A stretch of DNA of 64,000 nucleotides from Asanoa sp. WMMD1127 (lineage in GTDB: Bacteria; Actinomycetota; Actinomycetes; Mycobacteriales; Micromonosporaceae): assembly GCF_029626225.1 (NCBI RefSeq), contig NZ_JARUBP010000001.1, positions 4,960,001 to 5,024,000 of the forward strand. The letters are read 5' to 3'. Made by a program: the position numbers and the translations under genes. Below are positions 49,270 to 59,083 of the stretch, one piece after another (within the stretch, counting starts at the first letter, position 1; every line of letters starts with the position of its first letter). A model generated the notes under the pieces. That model was not told where the DNA came from. It was given only the letters and a program-made list of their open reading frames with translations, and did not search any database.

Positions 49270-50624
49270 AACGGCCGAGGGGCCTGCGGGCCCGGATCAC
49301 CGCGGGCTTCGCCGCCGGGGCGTTGCTGCTCTCGGCGTGCCTGGCGCTGGCCTCGTACGAGCTGATCCGCACGTCGCTGATCCAGGAACGTGAGCGGACG
49401 GCGGTCCGCGCCGCCTACTTCAACGCGACGATCGTCAACTCCGGCATCAGCGGGGATCAGCCCGACCTGCTGGCGGTGCTGCGGTCCCTCGATACCGGCA
49501 GCGCGCGCCGGCCCGTCCTGCGGCGGGACGGGCGGTGGTACGCCCGCGGCGCCGACAGCGGGGTGACGGACGCGATCCCCACGGGCTTGCGCGAGGTCGT
49601 TGAGGGCGGCCGCCCGGCCGTCCAGCGGATACAGGCGGCGGACGGCCCGGCGTTGGTCGTCGGCGTGCCGTTGGCCGAAGGGACGGCGTTCTACCAGGTC
49701 GATTCATTGACGGAACTGGCGGGAACCGTCCGTACGCTCGGAGTGGTCCTGCTCCTCGTGGCGCTCGCGACGACGGCGGCCGGGGCGGCGGTCGGCTGGT
49801 ACGCCACGCGGCGGGTCCTGCGCCCCCTCGCCCAAGTGACGCGGGCCGCCCGGGACATCGCCCGAGGTGACCTGTCAGCCCGCCTCGACGCCGCCTCCGA
49901 TCCGGACCTGATCAGCCTGACCAGCTCCTTCAACGACATGGTCGGCGAGCTGTCCCACCGGCTCGAACGTGACCGCCGGTTCGCCGCCGACGTCGCCCAC
50001 GAACTTCGCTCACCGTTGCAGACGCTCGCCGCCTCGGCCAGCGTGCTGACCCGGCGGCGGGACGGTCTCGACGCGCGCACGGCCACGGCGGCCAGTCTGG
50101 TCGCCGCCGAGATCCAGCGCTTCCAGGCGCTGGTCAACGACCTGTTGCATCTTGCCCGAAGCGATCAGCCCGCCCAGCGCGAGCACGTCGCCGTCGCCGA
50201 GCTCGCGCGGAACGTCTGTCGCTCGCGCCGGCTCCCGGATGAGCTGGTGACGCTCGTCGACGGCACGGCGGAGCAGTGGCACGTCGACCGGAGCCGGTTC
50301 CAGCAACTGCTCGGCAATCTGCTCGACAACGCCGTCCAACACGGGGGAGGGCCGGTCGCGGTCCGTCTCGGCGCCGCGGGGGACATCTGCTATCTGGAGG
50401 TGGATGACGAGGGACCCGGCGTACGGGCCGAGGACCGCGAGATGGTTTTCGCGCGGTTCGTCCGCGGGTGGGCGGCGACGGCACGCGGTGACAGCGAGGG
50501 CACCGGGCTGGGGCTGGCGCTGGTCGCCCAGCATGCGGCCGCGCATCAGGGACAGGCGGTCATCCTCGACCGGCCCGGTGGCGGCGCCCGCTTCCGCGTC
50601 GAGCTGGCCGGGTGTCTGCGATGA
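49266..50624 (+). CDS. Sensor histidine kinase (HAMP, HisKA, HATPase_c)
   Basis: A 452-aa protein. TM1 at about 13-32, extracytoplasmic loop of about 120 residues, TM2 at about 158-180, HAMP (TRRVLRPLAQVTRAARDIARGD), H-box FAADVAHELRSPLQTL with His near 244, N-box LLGNLLDNAVQH, G1 DDEGPGV and G2 GTGLGLALV. It is the partner of the regulator before it. The ligand is unknown. Confidence 0.92.
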   Translation: MKRPRGLRARITAGFAAGALLLSACLALASYELIRTSLIQERERTAVRAAYFNATIVNSGISGDQPDLLAVLRSLDTGSARRPVLRRDGRWYARGADSGVTDAIPTGLREVVEGGRPAVQRIQAADGPALVVGVPLAEGTAFYQVDSLTELAGTVRTLGVVLLLVALATTAAGAAVGWYATRRVLRPLAQVTRAARDIARGDLSARLDAASDPDLISLTSSFNDMVGELSHRLERDRRFAADVAHELRSPLQTLAASASVLTRRRDGLDARTATAASLVAAEIQRFQALVNDLLHLARSDQPAQREHVAVAELARNVCRSRRLPDELVTLVDGTAEQWHVDRSRFQQLLGNLLDNAVQHGGGPVAVRLGAAGDICYLEVDDEGPGVRAEDREMVFARFVRGWAATARGDSEGTGLGLALVAQHAAAHQGQAVILDRPGGGARFRVELAGCLR

Positions 50625-51178
50625 GGCGCCGACTGGCCGTGTTCGCCGCCGCGATCGCGTTGCTGGGCGGGTGCGGTGTGGCTGCCGAGAAGACGCCGCG
50701 ACAGATCGAAGCGCCGCCCGGTCCGTTCCCGACCTATGCGGCGGCCACGCCGGCGCCGCCCGGTGCCGCGGACGCGGTCGAGCGGCTGTGCTTCGTCCGC
50801 GACGCCCGCCTGGTCGCCGTGACCCGCCGGACGACGACGGTGCCGACCCTCGCCGAGCAGTTCACGCATCTGTTGGCCGGTCCGACCGACGCGGAGCGCG
50901 ACCAGGCACTGACCACCGCCTTGACGGGCAGCCCCACCGTGTCGCGGACGGCCGGGAGCACACTCGTCACCGTCGAGGTCACCGCCGACGGCGTGGGCGC
51001 GGGCCGCAGCGACGAGGCGGTCGCTTACGGACAGATCGTCTGCACCCTCGCCGGCCGCACCGACGTGAGCGGGGTGGTCTTCACTCGCGACGGCCAGCGA
51101 CGCGGGGTCCCGCGCGGAGACGGCTCGTTGTCGGAGGGTCCCCTGACCACCGAGGACTACCGCGCGATCATGGACTGA
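50621..51178 (+). CDS. Lipoprotein with GerMN-like domain
   Basis: A 185-aa protein from ATG 50621, which overlaps the kinase stop. Signal peptide ends in IALLGGC (lipobox Cys near 16). The mature part has LCFVRDARLVAVTRRTT and EQFTHLLAGPTDAERDQALTTAL, characteristic of GerMN (LpqB-N-like) domains. In actinobacteria such a lipoprotein often accompanies a two-component pair and may modulate the sensor at the outer face. Confidence 0.75.
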   Translation: MRRRLAVFAAAIALLGGCGVAAEKTPRQIEAPPGPFPTYAAATPAPPGAADAVERLCFVRDARLVAVTRRTTTVPTLAEQFTHLLAGPTDAERDQALTTALTGSPTVSRTAGSTLVTVEVTADGVGAGRSDEAVAYGQIVCTLAGRTDVSGVVFTRDGQRRGVPRGDGSLSEGPLTTEDYRAIMD

Positions 51179-51313
51179 GATCGGGGGCGTGACGCGCGGA
51201 CGGGCCGCTTTTGAACGGGGCCCACGCCCGGGCGGCGGCGATCTTGGAGCCGGGCGCCGCGGGTGCCGCCCAGCCCCGTGGAACGTCCCGGGCCGCCGCC
51301 CAGGTCGCTGCGA

Positions 51314-51592
51314 CTAGCTGGCCGGCTCGTCGACGGCGAAACGCACGCCGCCGTTGCCGTCCATCTGGGCGTCGAGCCGCTTGCCGTCAAGCTGTCGGAC
51401 CGCGTCACCGTCCAGGAAGACCAACGCTCCTGATGCGTTGAAGACCGCGTCGCCTTCGTGCGGACCGCGAGCCACGGAAACCCGCAGCGCGTCGCCGTCC
51501 GCGGAGATCCGCACGCCGGAACCGGCCGGCAGATCCTCTGCCGTCGTCAGAGTGGAGATCGCGGTCACCGCGTCCTCGGTCACCGTCAGCAT
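51314..51592 (-). CDS. HesB/IscA-fold protein lacking cysteines, copy 1
   Basis: A 92-aa protein. LTVTEDAVTAISTLT, GSGVRISADGDALRVSVARGPHEGDAVFNASGALVFLDGDAV follows the A-type Fe-S carrier pattern, but none of the three cluster Cys residues is present. Such proteins are annotated HesB-like in actinobacteria; Fe-S transfer is unlikely without Cys. A paralogue of equal length lies 94 bp upstream on the same strand. Confidence 0.65.
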   Translation of the reverse strand: MLTVTEDAVTAISTLTTAEDLPAGSGVRISADGDALRVSVARGPHEGDAVFNASGALVFLDGDAVRQLDGKRLDAQMDGNGGVRFAVDEPAS

Positions 51593-51686
51593 TCGTGAGC
51601 CTCCTCGTCTGGGTCTGGCCAACTCCCGGTGCGGGAGCGCGGGACGGCTGCCCGACCGCGCCATCCGCGAAACCCGCCCGGCTGTC

Positions 51687-51965
51687 TCAGCCCGGACGAC
51701 GGACGGCGAACCGCACCCTGCCCACCCGATCGGCCTCGGCGTCCAGCGTCCGGTCGCGGAGACTCAGCACGGCTTCGGCATCGAGGAAAACGCGCGCACC
51801 CGCCCGGTCGACGACCGCGTCGCCCGCGTCGGGTCGAGGTGCGAAAGTGAGGCGGAGCCGCCGGTGTGGATTCGTCGAAATCCGCAGGCCTGCGCCCTGG
51901 GGAACGTCGTCCTGCGCCAGCAACAGGCAGATCGCCGCGATGGCCCGTTCAGTGATGCTCAGCAC
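51687..51965 (-). CDS. HesB/IscA-fold protein lacking cysteines, copy 2
   Basis: A 92-aa protein from GTG 51965. LSITERAIAAICLLLAQDD, GAGLRISTNPHRRLRLTFAPRPDAGDAVVDRAGARVFLDAEAV. It aligns end to end with the downstream copy. The single Cys lies in helix 1, not at a cluster position. The pair arose by duplication; the role is unknown. Confidence 0.65.
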   Translation of the reverse strand: MLSITERAIAAICLLLAQDDVPQGAGLRISTNPHRRLRLTFAPRPDAGDAVVDRAGARVFLDAEAVLSLRDRTLDAEADRVGRVRFAVRRPG

Positions 51966-52164
51966 GAGGCGCGTCCCCCATCCCTGCAGATACCCGCCGC
52001 GTCGAGGCGGCGACTTCGTCCTCGATCGTGAAGGTCGTCGCCGTCCATGCTCCCGGCTGATCATGGCGATCGCTGCTCGGAAATACTGCAGTCGGATGAC
52101 AGACGGCGTCCGAACTGGCGGCGCGAGCGGGATTGGAAACCACAGTGCCGGGCACCAGACGAAC

Positions 52165-52428
52165 ATGGAAGAACGCCGAGAGCCCAGCATCGTCGACACG
52201 CCACAGGCCAACACTCCGACGGAGGACCGGCGCTCGGGCGAGGCCGACGACCACGCCAAATGGCGCGACGAAAAGACGCCCCACACCGGTCCAGACCAGG
52301 AGTTGGATCCGCCCGACGCCGCTGACCCCGACGGCGACGAGCGTGAGCGAAACGACCGGATCGGCTCGGCGGGCGGGGGCGCCTACCATCCGTCGTCGCC
52401 GCAACACGACCACGGTGATGCGGGCTGA
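52165..52428 (+). CDS. Small hydrophilic, disordered protein
   Basis: An 87-aa protein dominated by Asp, Glu, Pro and His (EERREPSIVDTPQANTPTED, DQELDPPDAADPDGDERER). No fold is predicted from the sequence. Stress-related proteins of this composition occur next to sigma/STAS systems. The start is uncertain and it may be an artefact. Confidence 0.4.
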   Translation: MEERREPSIVDTPQANTPTEDRRSGEADDHAKWRDEKTPHTGPDQELDPPDAADPDGDERERNDRIGSAGGGAYHPSSPQHDHGDAG

Positions 52429-52462
52429 GCTGTCACAGCACTCGGTTCCCGGGCTGCGGCCC

Positions 52463-52732
52463 CTACTTCGGCTTCAGGGCCTTGGCCAGCTCGTCGCGGC
52501 CCATCTTCGAGCGGCCGGGTAGATCCCGCTTCTTGGCCAGCTCGTACAGCTCGGCCCGCGTCTTCGGCTCGCTGGAACCGGTGCGCTTCCGCTGCGCCAC
52601 CGCCGCGCCCTGCTTGCCGAGTGCGGAACGCGTCTTGGCCGGCACCTTCGAGATTGTCTTCTTGGCCTTCGCGCCGGCCTGCGCCTTGCGTACGTTGGTG
52701 CGGGCCGCGTCGGTCTGTTTATTGGTCGCCAT
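52463..52732 (-). CDS. Lys/Arg-rich DNA-binding-like protein with SAP/Rho-N-type C-terminus
   Basis: An 89-aa protein. The N-terminal half is basic and Ala-rich (KAQAGAKAKKTISKVPAKTR). The C-terminal third, TRAELYELAKKRDLPGRSKMGRDELAKAL, matches the helix-extended-loop-helix of Rho N-terminal or SAP motifs. It is probably a nucleic-acid-binding, histone-like protein. Confidence 0.7.
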   Translation of the reverse strand: MATNKQTDAARTNVRKAQAGAKAKKTISKVPAKTRSALGKQGAAVAQRKRTGSSEPKTRAELYELAKKRDLPGRSKMGRDELAKALKPK

Positions 52733-52749
52733 GATGACGGGTTACCCAC

Positions 52750-53340
52750 GCTCGGGCACACTCAACATCGCGAGGAAGCCGCGTCCGCTGGTGCTCAGCA
52801 GCCGACGAGCGGCGCAGGTCAGCGCGTCCAGCGGCGCCTGCGGCGTGTAGGCGAACGGCGATCCGCGCTGGAGCCAGCAGGGACCCGACTGTCGAGACCG
52901 CACACGGAAGCCAGCCGATGCCGAGGACCACGACCGCCACGACGAGCAGCACGGCGGGCAGGTAGCCGGGGGGACGCCGAGCAGCCGGCGACCGCGACGC
53001 TAAGGTGGCTGCCGATAGCCCGAGGACGGCGACCGATACTCCGAAGAGGACAGAGCCGGCCGGCGGGCCGTGCCGGCGGTCACGGCGGACAGCACCGCGA
53101 CGGCCAGGTTGGCCAGCCCGAGGCCCGCAGCGGCGCCCGACCCGGGCCGAGCGGACGAGCTCGGCCCGGCCGGACTCCTCGTCGGCGCGCGTGTGCGACT
53201 GACGAGAATGCTCTGGGTCGACTGGATGAGCACCAGAACGTTGCGCCCAGCAGCCAAAGAGACGCCGGCGAGGTGGCCGGCGCGCAGGCCGCCACCGACG
53301 CGGTCGAGGGTCGCCTCGGCATGCCGTAGAATCGATGGTT
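52750..53340 (-). pseudogene. Decayed membrane-protein gene, possibly SulP-type permease
   Basis: Membrane-like pieces occur in different minus frames: RNVLVLIQSTQSILVSRTRA, GLGLANLAVAVLSAVTAG and LLVVAVVVLGIGWLPCAVSTVGSLL. The order and spacing remind me of the central part of SulP sulfate permeases, but no frame is continuous. I see no intact gene in this stretch. Confidence 0.3.
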
Positions 53341-53341
53341 A

Positions 53342-53391
53342 GGAGCGCCGGGAAGCCTGGTCGGCATGTTGTCGTCGACCGGAAAGGCTCC
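53342..53391 (+). promoter_or_regulatory. Structured leader of nhaA sharing motif CCGGGAAGYCTGGTCGGC
   Basis: Outer stem GGAGC (53342-53346) / GCTCC (53387-53391). The inner hairpin CTGGTCG (53357-53363) / CGACCGG (53376-53382) closes a 12-nt loop. The conserved word CCGGGAAGCCTGGTCGGC starts at 53348. The same word and helices occur before the second antiporter (59084), with changed but pairing stems. The SD-like AAAGG (53383-53387) touches the outer stem. Confidence 0.6.
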
Positions 53392-53396
53392 CGTTC

Positions 53397-54707
53397 ATGC
53401 CCAAAACGATTCAGGACCGGCTTTTCGCCCGTGGCAGCTGGGCCGAAACCCGTCGCATCGGCGACATCCTCCGGACCGAGACCGCGGGCGGTGTTCTCCT
53501 GCTGCTCGCGGCGATCGTGGCGCTGGTGTGGGCCAACTCGCCCTGGGCGGACGGCTACCGCTCGCTGTCAGCCATCGAGGTCGGCCCCGCGGCCTGGCAT
53601 CTGGACCTGACGCTCGCCGAGTGGGCGGCCGACGGGCTCCTCGCCATCTTCTTCTTCGTCGCCGGCCTCGAGCTCAAACGCGAGTTCGTCGCCGGCGACC
53701 TGCGGGACCCGCGTCGGGCGACCCTGCCGGTGGCGGCCGCCGTCGGTGGCGTCGCGGTTCCGGCCGGCGTCTACCTCCTCGTCAACGGACTCAGCTCGAC
53801 CGGCGCACCGATCGGCTGGGCGATTCCCACGGCGACCGACATCGCGTTCGCCCTCGCCGTGCTGGGTCTACTCAGCACCCACCTGCCCGCCGCGTTGCGC
53901 ACCTTCCTGCTGACCCTGGCCGTGGTCGACGACCTGCTCGCGATCACCATCATCGCCATCTTCTTCACCAGCTCCCTGGCCTGGGCGCCGCTCCTGCTTG
54001 CGTTGATCCCATTGGGCGCCTTCACCCTGCTCGTGCAGAGGCGGATCCGGTCCTGGTGGCTGCTGCTGCCACTGGCCGCCGCCACCTGGATCCTCGTGCA
54101 CGCGTCGGGCATCCACGCCACGGTCGCGGGCGTTTTGCTGGCCTTCGCGGTTCCGGTGGTCCGTCGCTCGGCCGGTCCCGGCCCGGGCCTCGCCGAGCAT
54201 CTCGAACACCGTTGGCGCCCGCTGTCCGCCGGTGTCGCCGTGCCCGTGTTCGCCTTCTTCGCCGCCGGAGTGGCGCTGACGGGTGCCGGCGGTGTCAGCG
54301 GCGCCCTGCGCGACCCCGTCACCATCGGAATCGTCCTCGGCCTTGTCGTCGGCAAGACGATCGGCATCACCGGTGCGACCTGGCTGGTGCAGCGGTTCAC
54401 CCGGGCCCAGCTCGCCGACGGGCTGTCGTGGTGGGACGTCATAGGGTTGGCCCTGCTCGGCGGCGTCGGGTTCACCGTCTCGCTGCTCATCGGCGAGCTG
54501 GCGTTCGGCGCCGGAACCGCCCGGGACGACCACTCCAAGCTCGGCATCCTGCTCGGCTCGGTCCTGGCCGCGGTGTTCGCGGCGATGGTCCTGCGCACCC
54601 GCAACCGTCACTACCGGCAGCTGTGCGCGGAGGAGGAACGCGACCTGGACGCCGACGGCGTGCCGGATGTCTACGAAGTCGGGTTCGAGCAGCGCGCCCA
54701 CGGCTGA
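53397..54707 (+). CDS. nhaA: Na+/H+ antiporter NhaA
   Basis: A 436-aa protein with 11-12 membrane segments. [36 protein letters not shown] and [10 protein letters not shown] hold the family's double-Asp ion-binding site (VVDD). [16 protein letters not shown] is the late conserved helix. It exchanges Na+ (or Li+) for protons. At 436 aa it is longer than E. coli NhaA, with a charged C-terminal tail containing DLDADGVPD, a Ca-loop-like run. A conserved leader precedes it. Confidence 0.92.
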   Translation: MPKTIQDRLFARGSWAETRRIGDILRTETAGGVLLLLAAIVALVWANSPWADGYRSLSAIEVGPAAWHLDLTLAEWAADGLLAIFFFVAGLELKREFVAGDLRDPRRATLPVAAAVGGVAVPAGVYLLVNGLSSTGAPIGWAIPTATDIAFALAVLGLLSTHLPAALRTFLLTLAVVDDLLAITIIAIFFTSSLAWAPLLLALIPLGAFTLLVQRRIRSWWLLLPLAAATWILVHASGIHATVAGVLLAFAVPVVRRSAGPGPGLAEHLEHRWRPLSAGVAVPVFAFFAAGVALTGAGGVSGALRDPVTIGIVLGLVVGKTIGITGATWLVQRFTRAQLADGLSWWDVIGLALLGGVGFTVSLLIGELAFGAGTARDDHSKLGILLGSVLAAVFAAMVLRTRNRHYRQLCAEEERDLDADGVPDVYEVGFEQRAHG

Positions 54708-54733
54708 GCCGGGACGACGAACGTCACCGGCGG

Positions 54734-55174
54734 TCACTGAGGCAGGACGGCGGTGTCGCGATAGAACTCGTTGATCTTCTGCACCGCGGACTCGAAATCG
54801 TCGAGTTCCAGTGGCTTGGTGACATAGGCGTTGGCCTGGCGCTGATAGCTGGTGATCACGTCGTCCGGCGCGCCCGAGGTGGTCAGCACCACGACGGGAA
54901 TGGAGGTGAGCTCGTCGTCGGTCCTGATCTCGATCAGCGTCTGCCGGCCGTCCATCCGCGGCATGTTGAGATCGAGCAGGATGATGTCCGGCCGGCTGGC
55001 GTCCCGGTGCTGATCCTGTCGTCGGAGAAAGCGAAGCGCCTCCTCACCGTCACCGACGCGGTCGATGTGGACGTCGGCATCGCCCATGTGCAGCGCCTCC
55101 TCGATCATCAACGCATCGGCGTCGTCGTCCTCGACGACCAGGATGTGGAGTGCCCGACGACCGGTCGCCTGCAT
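54734..55174 (-). CDS. Single-domain response regulator, Rcp1-like
   Basis: A 146-aa protein. LVVEDDDADALMIEEAL (acidic pocket), DIILLDLNMPRMDGRQTL (phospho-Asp), VVVLTTSGAPDD and AYVTKPLELDDFESAVQKI (Lys). The insertion RRQDQHRDASRPD is typical of Rcp1/CheY-like regulators serving phytochrome-type kinases. It has no output domain. It is convergent with nhaA. Confidence 0.88.
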   Translation of the reverse strand: MQATGRRALHILVVEDDDADALMIEEALHMGDADVHIDRVGDGEEALRFLRRQDQHRDASRPDIILLDLNMPRMDGRQTLIEIRTDDELTSIPVVVLTTSGAPDDVITSYQRQANAYVTKPLELDDFESAVQKINEFYRDTAVLPQ

Positions 55175-55323
55175 GGGTGGCCTTTCCGCTGATGATTTGC
55201 AGGATGAATGCTACTGCCGCGAACGATCGTCGAGTACCACGGCATGAGTTCGACACCGTTTGTCCCGGGCAATAGTGGTAATCACTCACTTACAGGTTCC
55301 ATGACGCCAGCCGGGGGTGGACG

Positions 55324-56592
55324 GTGGCGAACGAGGCTCGTTACCCCGATGATGTCGGATTCGACGCCGTCCTCGCGGGGCGGCTGGTCGAACCCGTTTT
55401 CCAGCCGGTCGTCGCGCTCGCGGATCGACGACCCGTCGGTTTCGAGGCGCTGGCCCGCGGTCCCGAAGGACGCTTCCACGAAGCGACCGCGCTGTTCGCG
55501 GCCGCCGCGCGGGCGGGCCGGTCGGCGGAACTGGACTGGCTCTGCGCCGACCAGGCGCTGCGACGCTTCGGCGAGGCGGGATTCCCGGGACTCGCGCTGT
55601 TCGTGAACCTCAACCCCGACACCTTGGCCACCGACGCGCCTGAGGAACTCGTCGAGGCGTACGAACAGCTGCGGCAGGAGCGGGACGTGGTGCTGGAGAT
55701 CACCGAGCGGTCGGTGATGGGGCAACCGGCTCGCCTGCTCGACGCGGTGCTGGACGCCAGGCGACGGACCGCCCGTATCGCCCTGGACGACATCGGAACC
55801 GAGCCGGCCAGCCTGGCCGCGATGCCGCTGATCAATCCCGACATCATCAAGCTCGACCGGTCGATCATCCAGAGCCGATCCGAGGCGTGGGAGGTTTCCC
55901 GCGTCGTCAACGCCGTGCTCGACGAGGCCCAGCGGCGCGGCGCGCAGATCCTGGCGGAGGGCATCGAACGACCCGAGCACGTCGCGGTGGCCCGCTCGCT
56001 CGGCGCGACCCTCGGGCAGGGCTGGCTGTTCGGGCGGCCGGGACCACTCCCGTCGGCGGTCGACCCCTCGCCCGAGCCGCTGGCCCGGGTCGAGCGCTAC
56101 CACCCGCGCGTCTCTGACACCACCCCGTTCGACGTGCTGGCCGAGACCGCACAGGTCGCGCCCACCCCTACGGACCTTTACGCGTCGATGGCCGCGCACG
56201 TGGAGAACCAGGCGGCACAGACGGCCAACCCGGCGATCCTGGCCGTCAACCTCGGCGACGACGGCCTCGGCGACGCGGCTCGCATGCGCTACAGCTACCT
56301 GACCAACCGGGGGATCGACGTCTTCCTGTTCGGCACTCGCGTGTCGCCGACGCCGGGTGGCCGCATCCGCGGTGTCACCCTCGACCACGACGACGTCCTC
56401 GCCCGGGAGCGGACCGTCCTTTTCGCCGGCACCCGATATGGCAGCGGCGCGTTCGGCCGGCGGCCCACCCACGACCGCGGCGACGACTCGCTCGATGCCG
56501 GCACCTGCTACGACGCGGAGTGCGTCATCGAAGCCATGCTCGCGCTCGTCGGTCGCCTGCCGGCCATGTCGACGGACACCGCGCCGAGCTGA
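55324..56592 (+). CDS. EAL-domain phosphodiesterase with C-terminal DICT domain
   Basis: A 422-aa protein from GTG 55324. EAL domain (about 15-240): FEALARG (signature EAL), LFVNLNPDTL, LEITER, IALDDIGTEPAS (DDIG instead of DDFG), IIKLDRSII, ILAEGIE and GQGWLFGRP. The C-terminal 170 residues fit the DICT sensory domain. Most catalytic positions for c-di-GMP hydrolysis are retained, so activity is plausible. It is cytoplasmic. Confidence 0.82.
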   Translation: MANEARYPDDVGFDAVLAGRLVEPVFQPVVALADRRPVGFEALARGPEGRFHEATALFAAAARAGRSAELDWLCADQALRRFGEAGFPGLALFVNLNPDTLATDAPEELVEAYEQLRQERDVVLEITERSVMGQPARLLDAVLDARRRTARIALDDIGTEPASLAAMPLINPDIIKLDRSIIQSRSEAWEVSRVVNAVLDEAQRRGAQILAEGIERPEHVAVARSLGATLGQGWLFGRPGPLPSAVDPSPEPLARVERYHPRVSDTTPFDVLAETAQVAPTPTDLYASMAAHVENQAAQTANPAILAVNLGDDGLGDAARMRYSYLTNRGIDVFLFGTRVSPTPGGRIRGVTLDHDDVLARERTVLFAGTRYGSGAFGRRPTHDRGDDSLDAGTCYDAECVIEAMLALVGRLPAMSTDTAPS

Positions 56593-56628
56593 CCTGCGGC
56601 CGCCGCCCGGTTAGGAGACCATGGGTCG

Positions 56629-58992
56629 ATGATCGGACGCGCGGTCTTTCCCGTCGAGCCCTGGTCCGTGCGCGAACCCGCGCTGCACTCGGAGCTGCTG
56701 GCGCAGACCGAGTCGGTGTTCGCGCTGTCCAACGGTCACATCGGCCTGCGCGGCAACCTCGACGAGGGCGAGCCGCACGTCGTGCCGGGCACCTACCTCA
56801 ACTCGTTCTTCGAGGAACGTCCCCTGCCGTACGCCGAGGGTGGTTACGGCTATCCCGAGCAGGGGCAGACCGTCGTCGACGTCACGGACGGCAAGATCCT
56901 GCGCCTGGTGGTGGACGACGAGCCGTTCGACGTGCGCTACGGCGAGTTGGTCGCCCACGAGCGGGTCCTCGACCTGCGCGCGGGACTGCTGCGACGCGCC
57001 GCGGACTGGGTCTCGCCGACCGGCAAACGGGTGCGCGTCCGGTCGACCCGGCTGGTGTCGTTCACGCAACGTGCGGTCGCCGCTATCGAATACGAGGTCG
57101 AGGCCGTCGACGACGAGGTGCTGGTCCGGGTCCAGTCTGGTCTCGTCGCCAACGCGCACGAGCCCGCGCGTTCCGCGGATCCGCGGGCGGCCGCCGCTCT
57201 CGATCGGCCCTTGGTCGCGGTGGACCAGGACCAGGAGCAGCACGGCGCGATCCTGCTGCACCGCACCCGCCGGAGCGGCCTGCTGATGGTGGCCGGCATG
57301 GACCACATCGTCGAGGCGCCCGCGGCGTGCGACGAGGAGACCGACGTGCGACCCGACTGGGCCCGCACCACGTTCACCTGCGTGCTCCAGCCGGGGGAGC
57401 GGCTGCGGGTGGTCAAGTTCCTCGGATACGGCTGGAGCGCCCGGCGGTCTCCGCAGGCGTTGCGCGACCAGGCCGCCGCCGCGCTCAGCGGCGCCCGGCA
57501 CACCGGCTGGGACGGGCTGGTCGCGGCGCAGCGGGCCTATCTCGACGAGTTCTGGGACGCCGCCGACGTGGAGGTCGACGGTGATCCCGTGCTGCAGCAG
57601 GCGGTGCGGTTCGCGCTGTTCCACGTCCTGCAGGCGGGCGCCCGGGGGGAGCGGCGCGCCATCCCGAGCAAGGGCCTGACCGGCCCGGGCTACGACGGGC
57701 ACGCCTTCTGGGACACCGAGGGCTTCGCGCTGCCGCTGTTGACCTACACCCGGCCGGAGGCAGCGGCGAACGCCCTGCGTTGGCGGTTCGCGACCCTGGC
57801 CAAGGCCAAGGCCCGGGCGGCGACGCTGCGGCTGGCCGGAGCGGCGTTTCCCTGGCGCACGATCGCCGGCGAGGAGTGCTCCGGCTACTGGCCGGCCGGC
57901 ACCGCGGCGATGCACGTCAACGCGGTCATCGCGTACGCCCTGGAGCGGTACCGGATCGTCACCGGCGACCTGACGCTGGACCGCGAGTGCGGCACCGAGC
58001 TGCTCGTCGAGACGGCCCGGCTATGGGCGTCGCTCGGCCATCACGACAGCGAAGGCGCCTGGCACATCGACAAGGTGACCGGGCCCGACGAATACAGCGC
58101 GATCGCCGACGACAACGTCTTCACCAACCTGATGGCCGCCCGGAACCTGCGCGCGGCCGTCGACGCCTGCGCCCGCAACGAAGACGTCGCCGCGCGGCTC
58201 GAGGTGACCGGGGAGGAACGGGCGGCGTGGGCGCGGGCCGCCGAGGCCGTCCACCTTCCCTACGACGAGGGTCGCGGCGTGCACCCGCAGTCCGCGGGAT
58301 TCACCCGCTACGCGCCGTGGGACTTCGAGGCCTCGCGGGACCAACGCCCGCTGATGCTGCACTCCCCGTACTTCGTGCTCTATCGCAGCCAGGTCGTCAA
58401 GCAGGCCGACCTGGTGCTCGCCATGCACTGGTGTCCGGACGCGTTCACCGCCGAGCAGAAAGCCCGCAACGTCGACTACTACGAGCGCATCACTGTCCGG
58501 GACTCGTCGCTGTCCGCCTGCACCCAGGCCGTGATGTGCGCCGAGGTCGGCCACCTCGAGCTCGCACACGACTACGCGTACGAGGCTGCCCTCGTCGACC
58601 TGCGGGACCTGCACCACAACACCCGCGACGGTCTCCACATGGCGTCGCTGGCCGGCACCTGGTCGGCCCTCGTCGAGGGCTTCGGCGGCCTGCGCGAGCA
58701 CGACGACCTGCTCGCCCTCGACCCGAGGCTGCCGGCCGGCATCGACCGGCTCGCGTTCCGCCTGCGCCGGCGCGGCGCGCGCCTGCTGGTCGAGGTCGAC
58801 CACACCACGGTGCGGTGCAGCCTCCGCGACGGCCCGGGCGACCCTCTGGCCCTGCGGCTCTACGACGAGGTCGTCGAGATCCGCCCGGGCGCGCCGGTCG
58901 AGCGGGCCGTGGCTCCGCTGACGCCGCTTCTTCCGCCACCCGGACAGCCACCAGGGCGTGCGCCGCGGCCGCACGCGGAGGTGGTGGACTGA
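56629..58992 (+). CDS. Glycoside hydrolase family 65 protein (disaccharide phosphorylase)
   Basis: A 787-aa protein of the usual GH65 size. The N-terminal beta-sandwich (ALSNGHIGLRGNLDEG), (alpha/alpha)6 barrel with HIDKVTGPDEYS containing the catalytic Glu, and TVRDSSLSACTQAV plus HTTRDGLHMASLAGTW-like phosphate-loop segments. GH65 enzymes phosphorolyse trehalose, maltose, kojibiose or similar glucosides. No beta-phosphoglucomutase gene follows, so the exact substrate is open. Confidence 0.88.
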   Translation: MIGRAVFPVEPWSVREPALHSELLAQTESVFALSNGHIGLRGNLDEGEPHVVPGTYLNSFFEERPLPYAEGGYGYPEQGQTVVDVTDGKILRLVVDDEPFDVRYGELVAHERVLDLRAGLLRRAADWVSPTGKRVRVRSTRLVSFTQRAVAAIEYEVEAVDDEVLVRVQSGLVANAHEPARSADPRAAAALDRPLVAVDQDQEQHGAILLHRTRRSGLLMVAGMDHIVEAPAACDEETDVRPDWARTTFTCVLQPGERLRVVKFLGYGWSARRSPQALRDQAAAALSGARHTGWDGLVAAQRAYLDEFWDAADVEVDGDPVLQQAVRFALFHVLQAGARGERRAIPSKGLTGPGYDGHAFWDTEGFALPLLTYTRPEAAANALRWRFATLAKAKARAATLRLAGAAFPWRTIAGEECSGYWPAGTAAMHVNAVIAYALERYRIVTGDLTLDRECGTELLVETARLWASLGHHDSEGAWHIDKVTGPDEYSAIADDNVFTNLMAARNLRAAVDACARNEDVAARLEVTGEERAAWARAAEAVHLPYDEGRGVHPQSAGFTRYAPWDFEASRDQRPLMLHSPYFVLYRSQVVKQADLVLAMHWCPDAFTAEQKARNVDYYERITVRDSSLSACTQAVMCAEVGHLELAHDYAYEAALVDLRDLHHNTRDGLHMASLAGTWSALVEGFGGLREHDDLLALDPRLPAGIDRLAFRLRRRGARLLVEVDHTTVRCSLRDGPGDPLALRLYDEVVEIRPGAPVERAVAPLTPLLPPPGQPPGRAPRPHAEVVD

Positions 58993-59083
58993 GCAGATCG
59001 TCGAGCCCGCTCTGCTCCACTGTGGACGCTGGGCGAGGAGCGTTGGGCTCGCGCTCGGGCGGCGGGATGGGTATGGTGCCCGC

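Noticed and set aside
56611-57915. 434-codon open frame antisense to the GH65 gene
   Set aside because: Shadow of a strongly supported enzyme gene.
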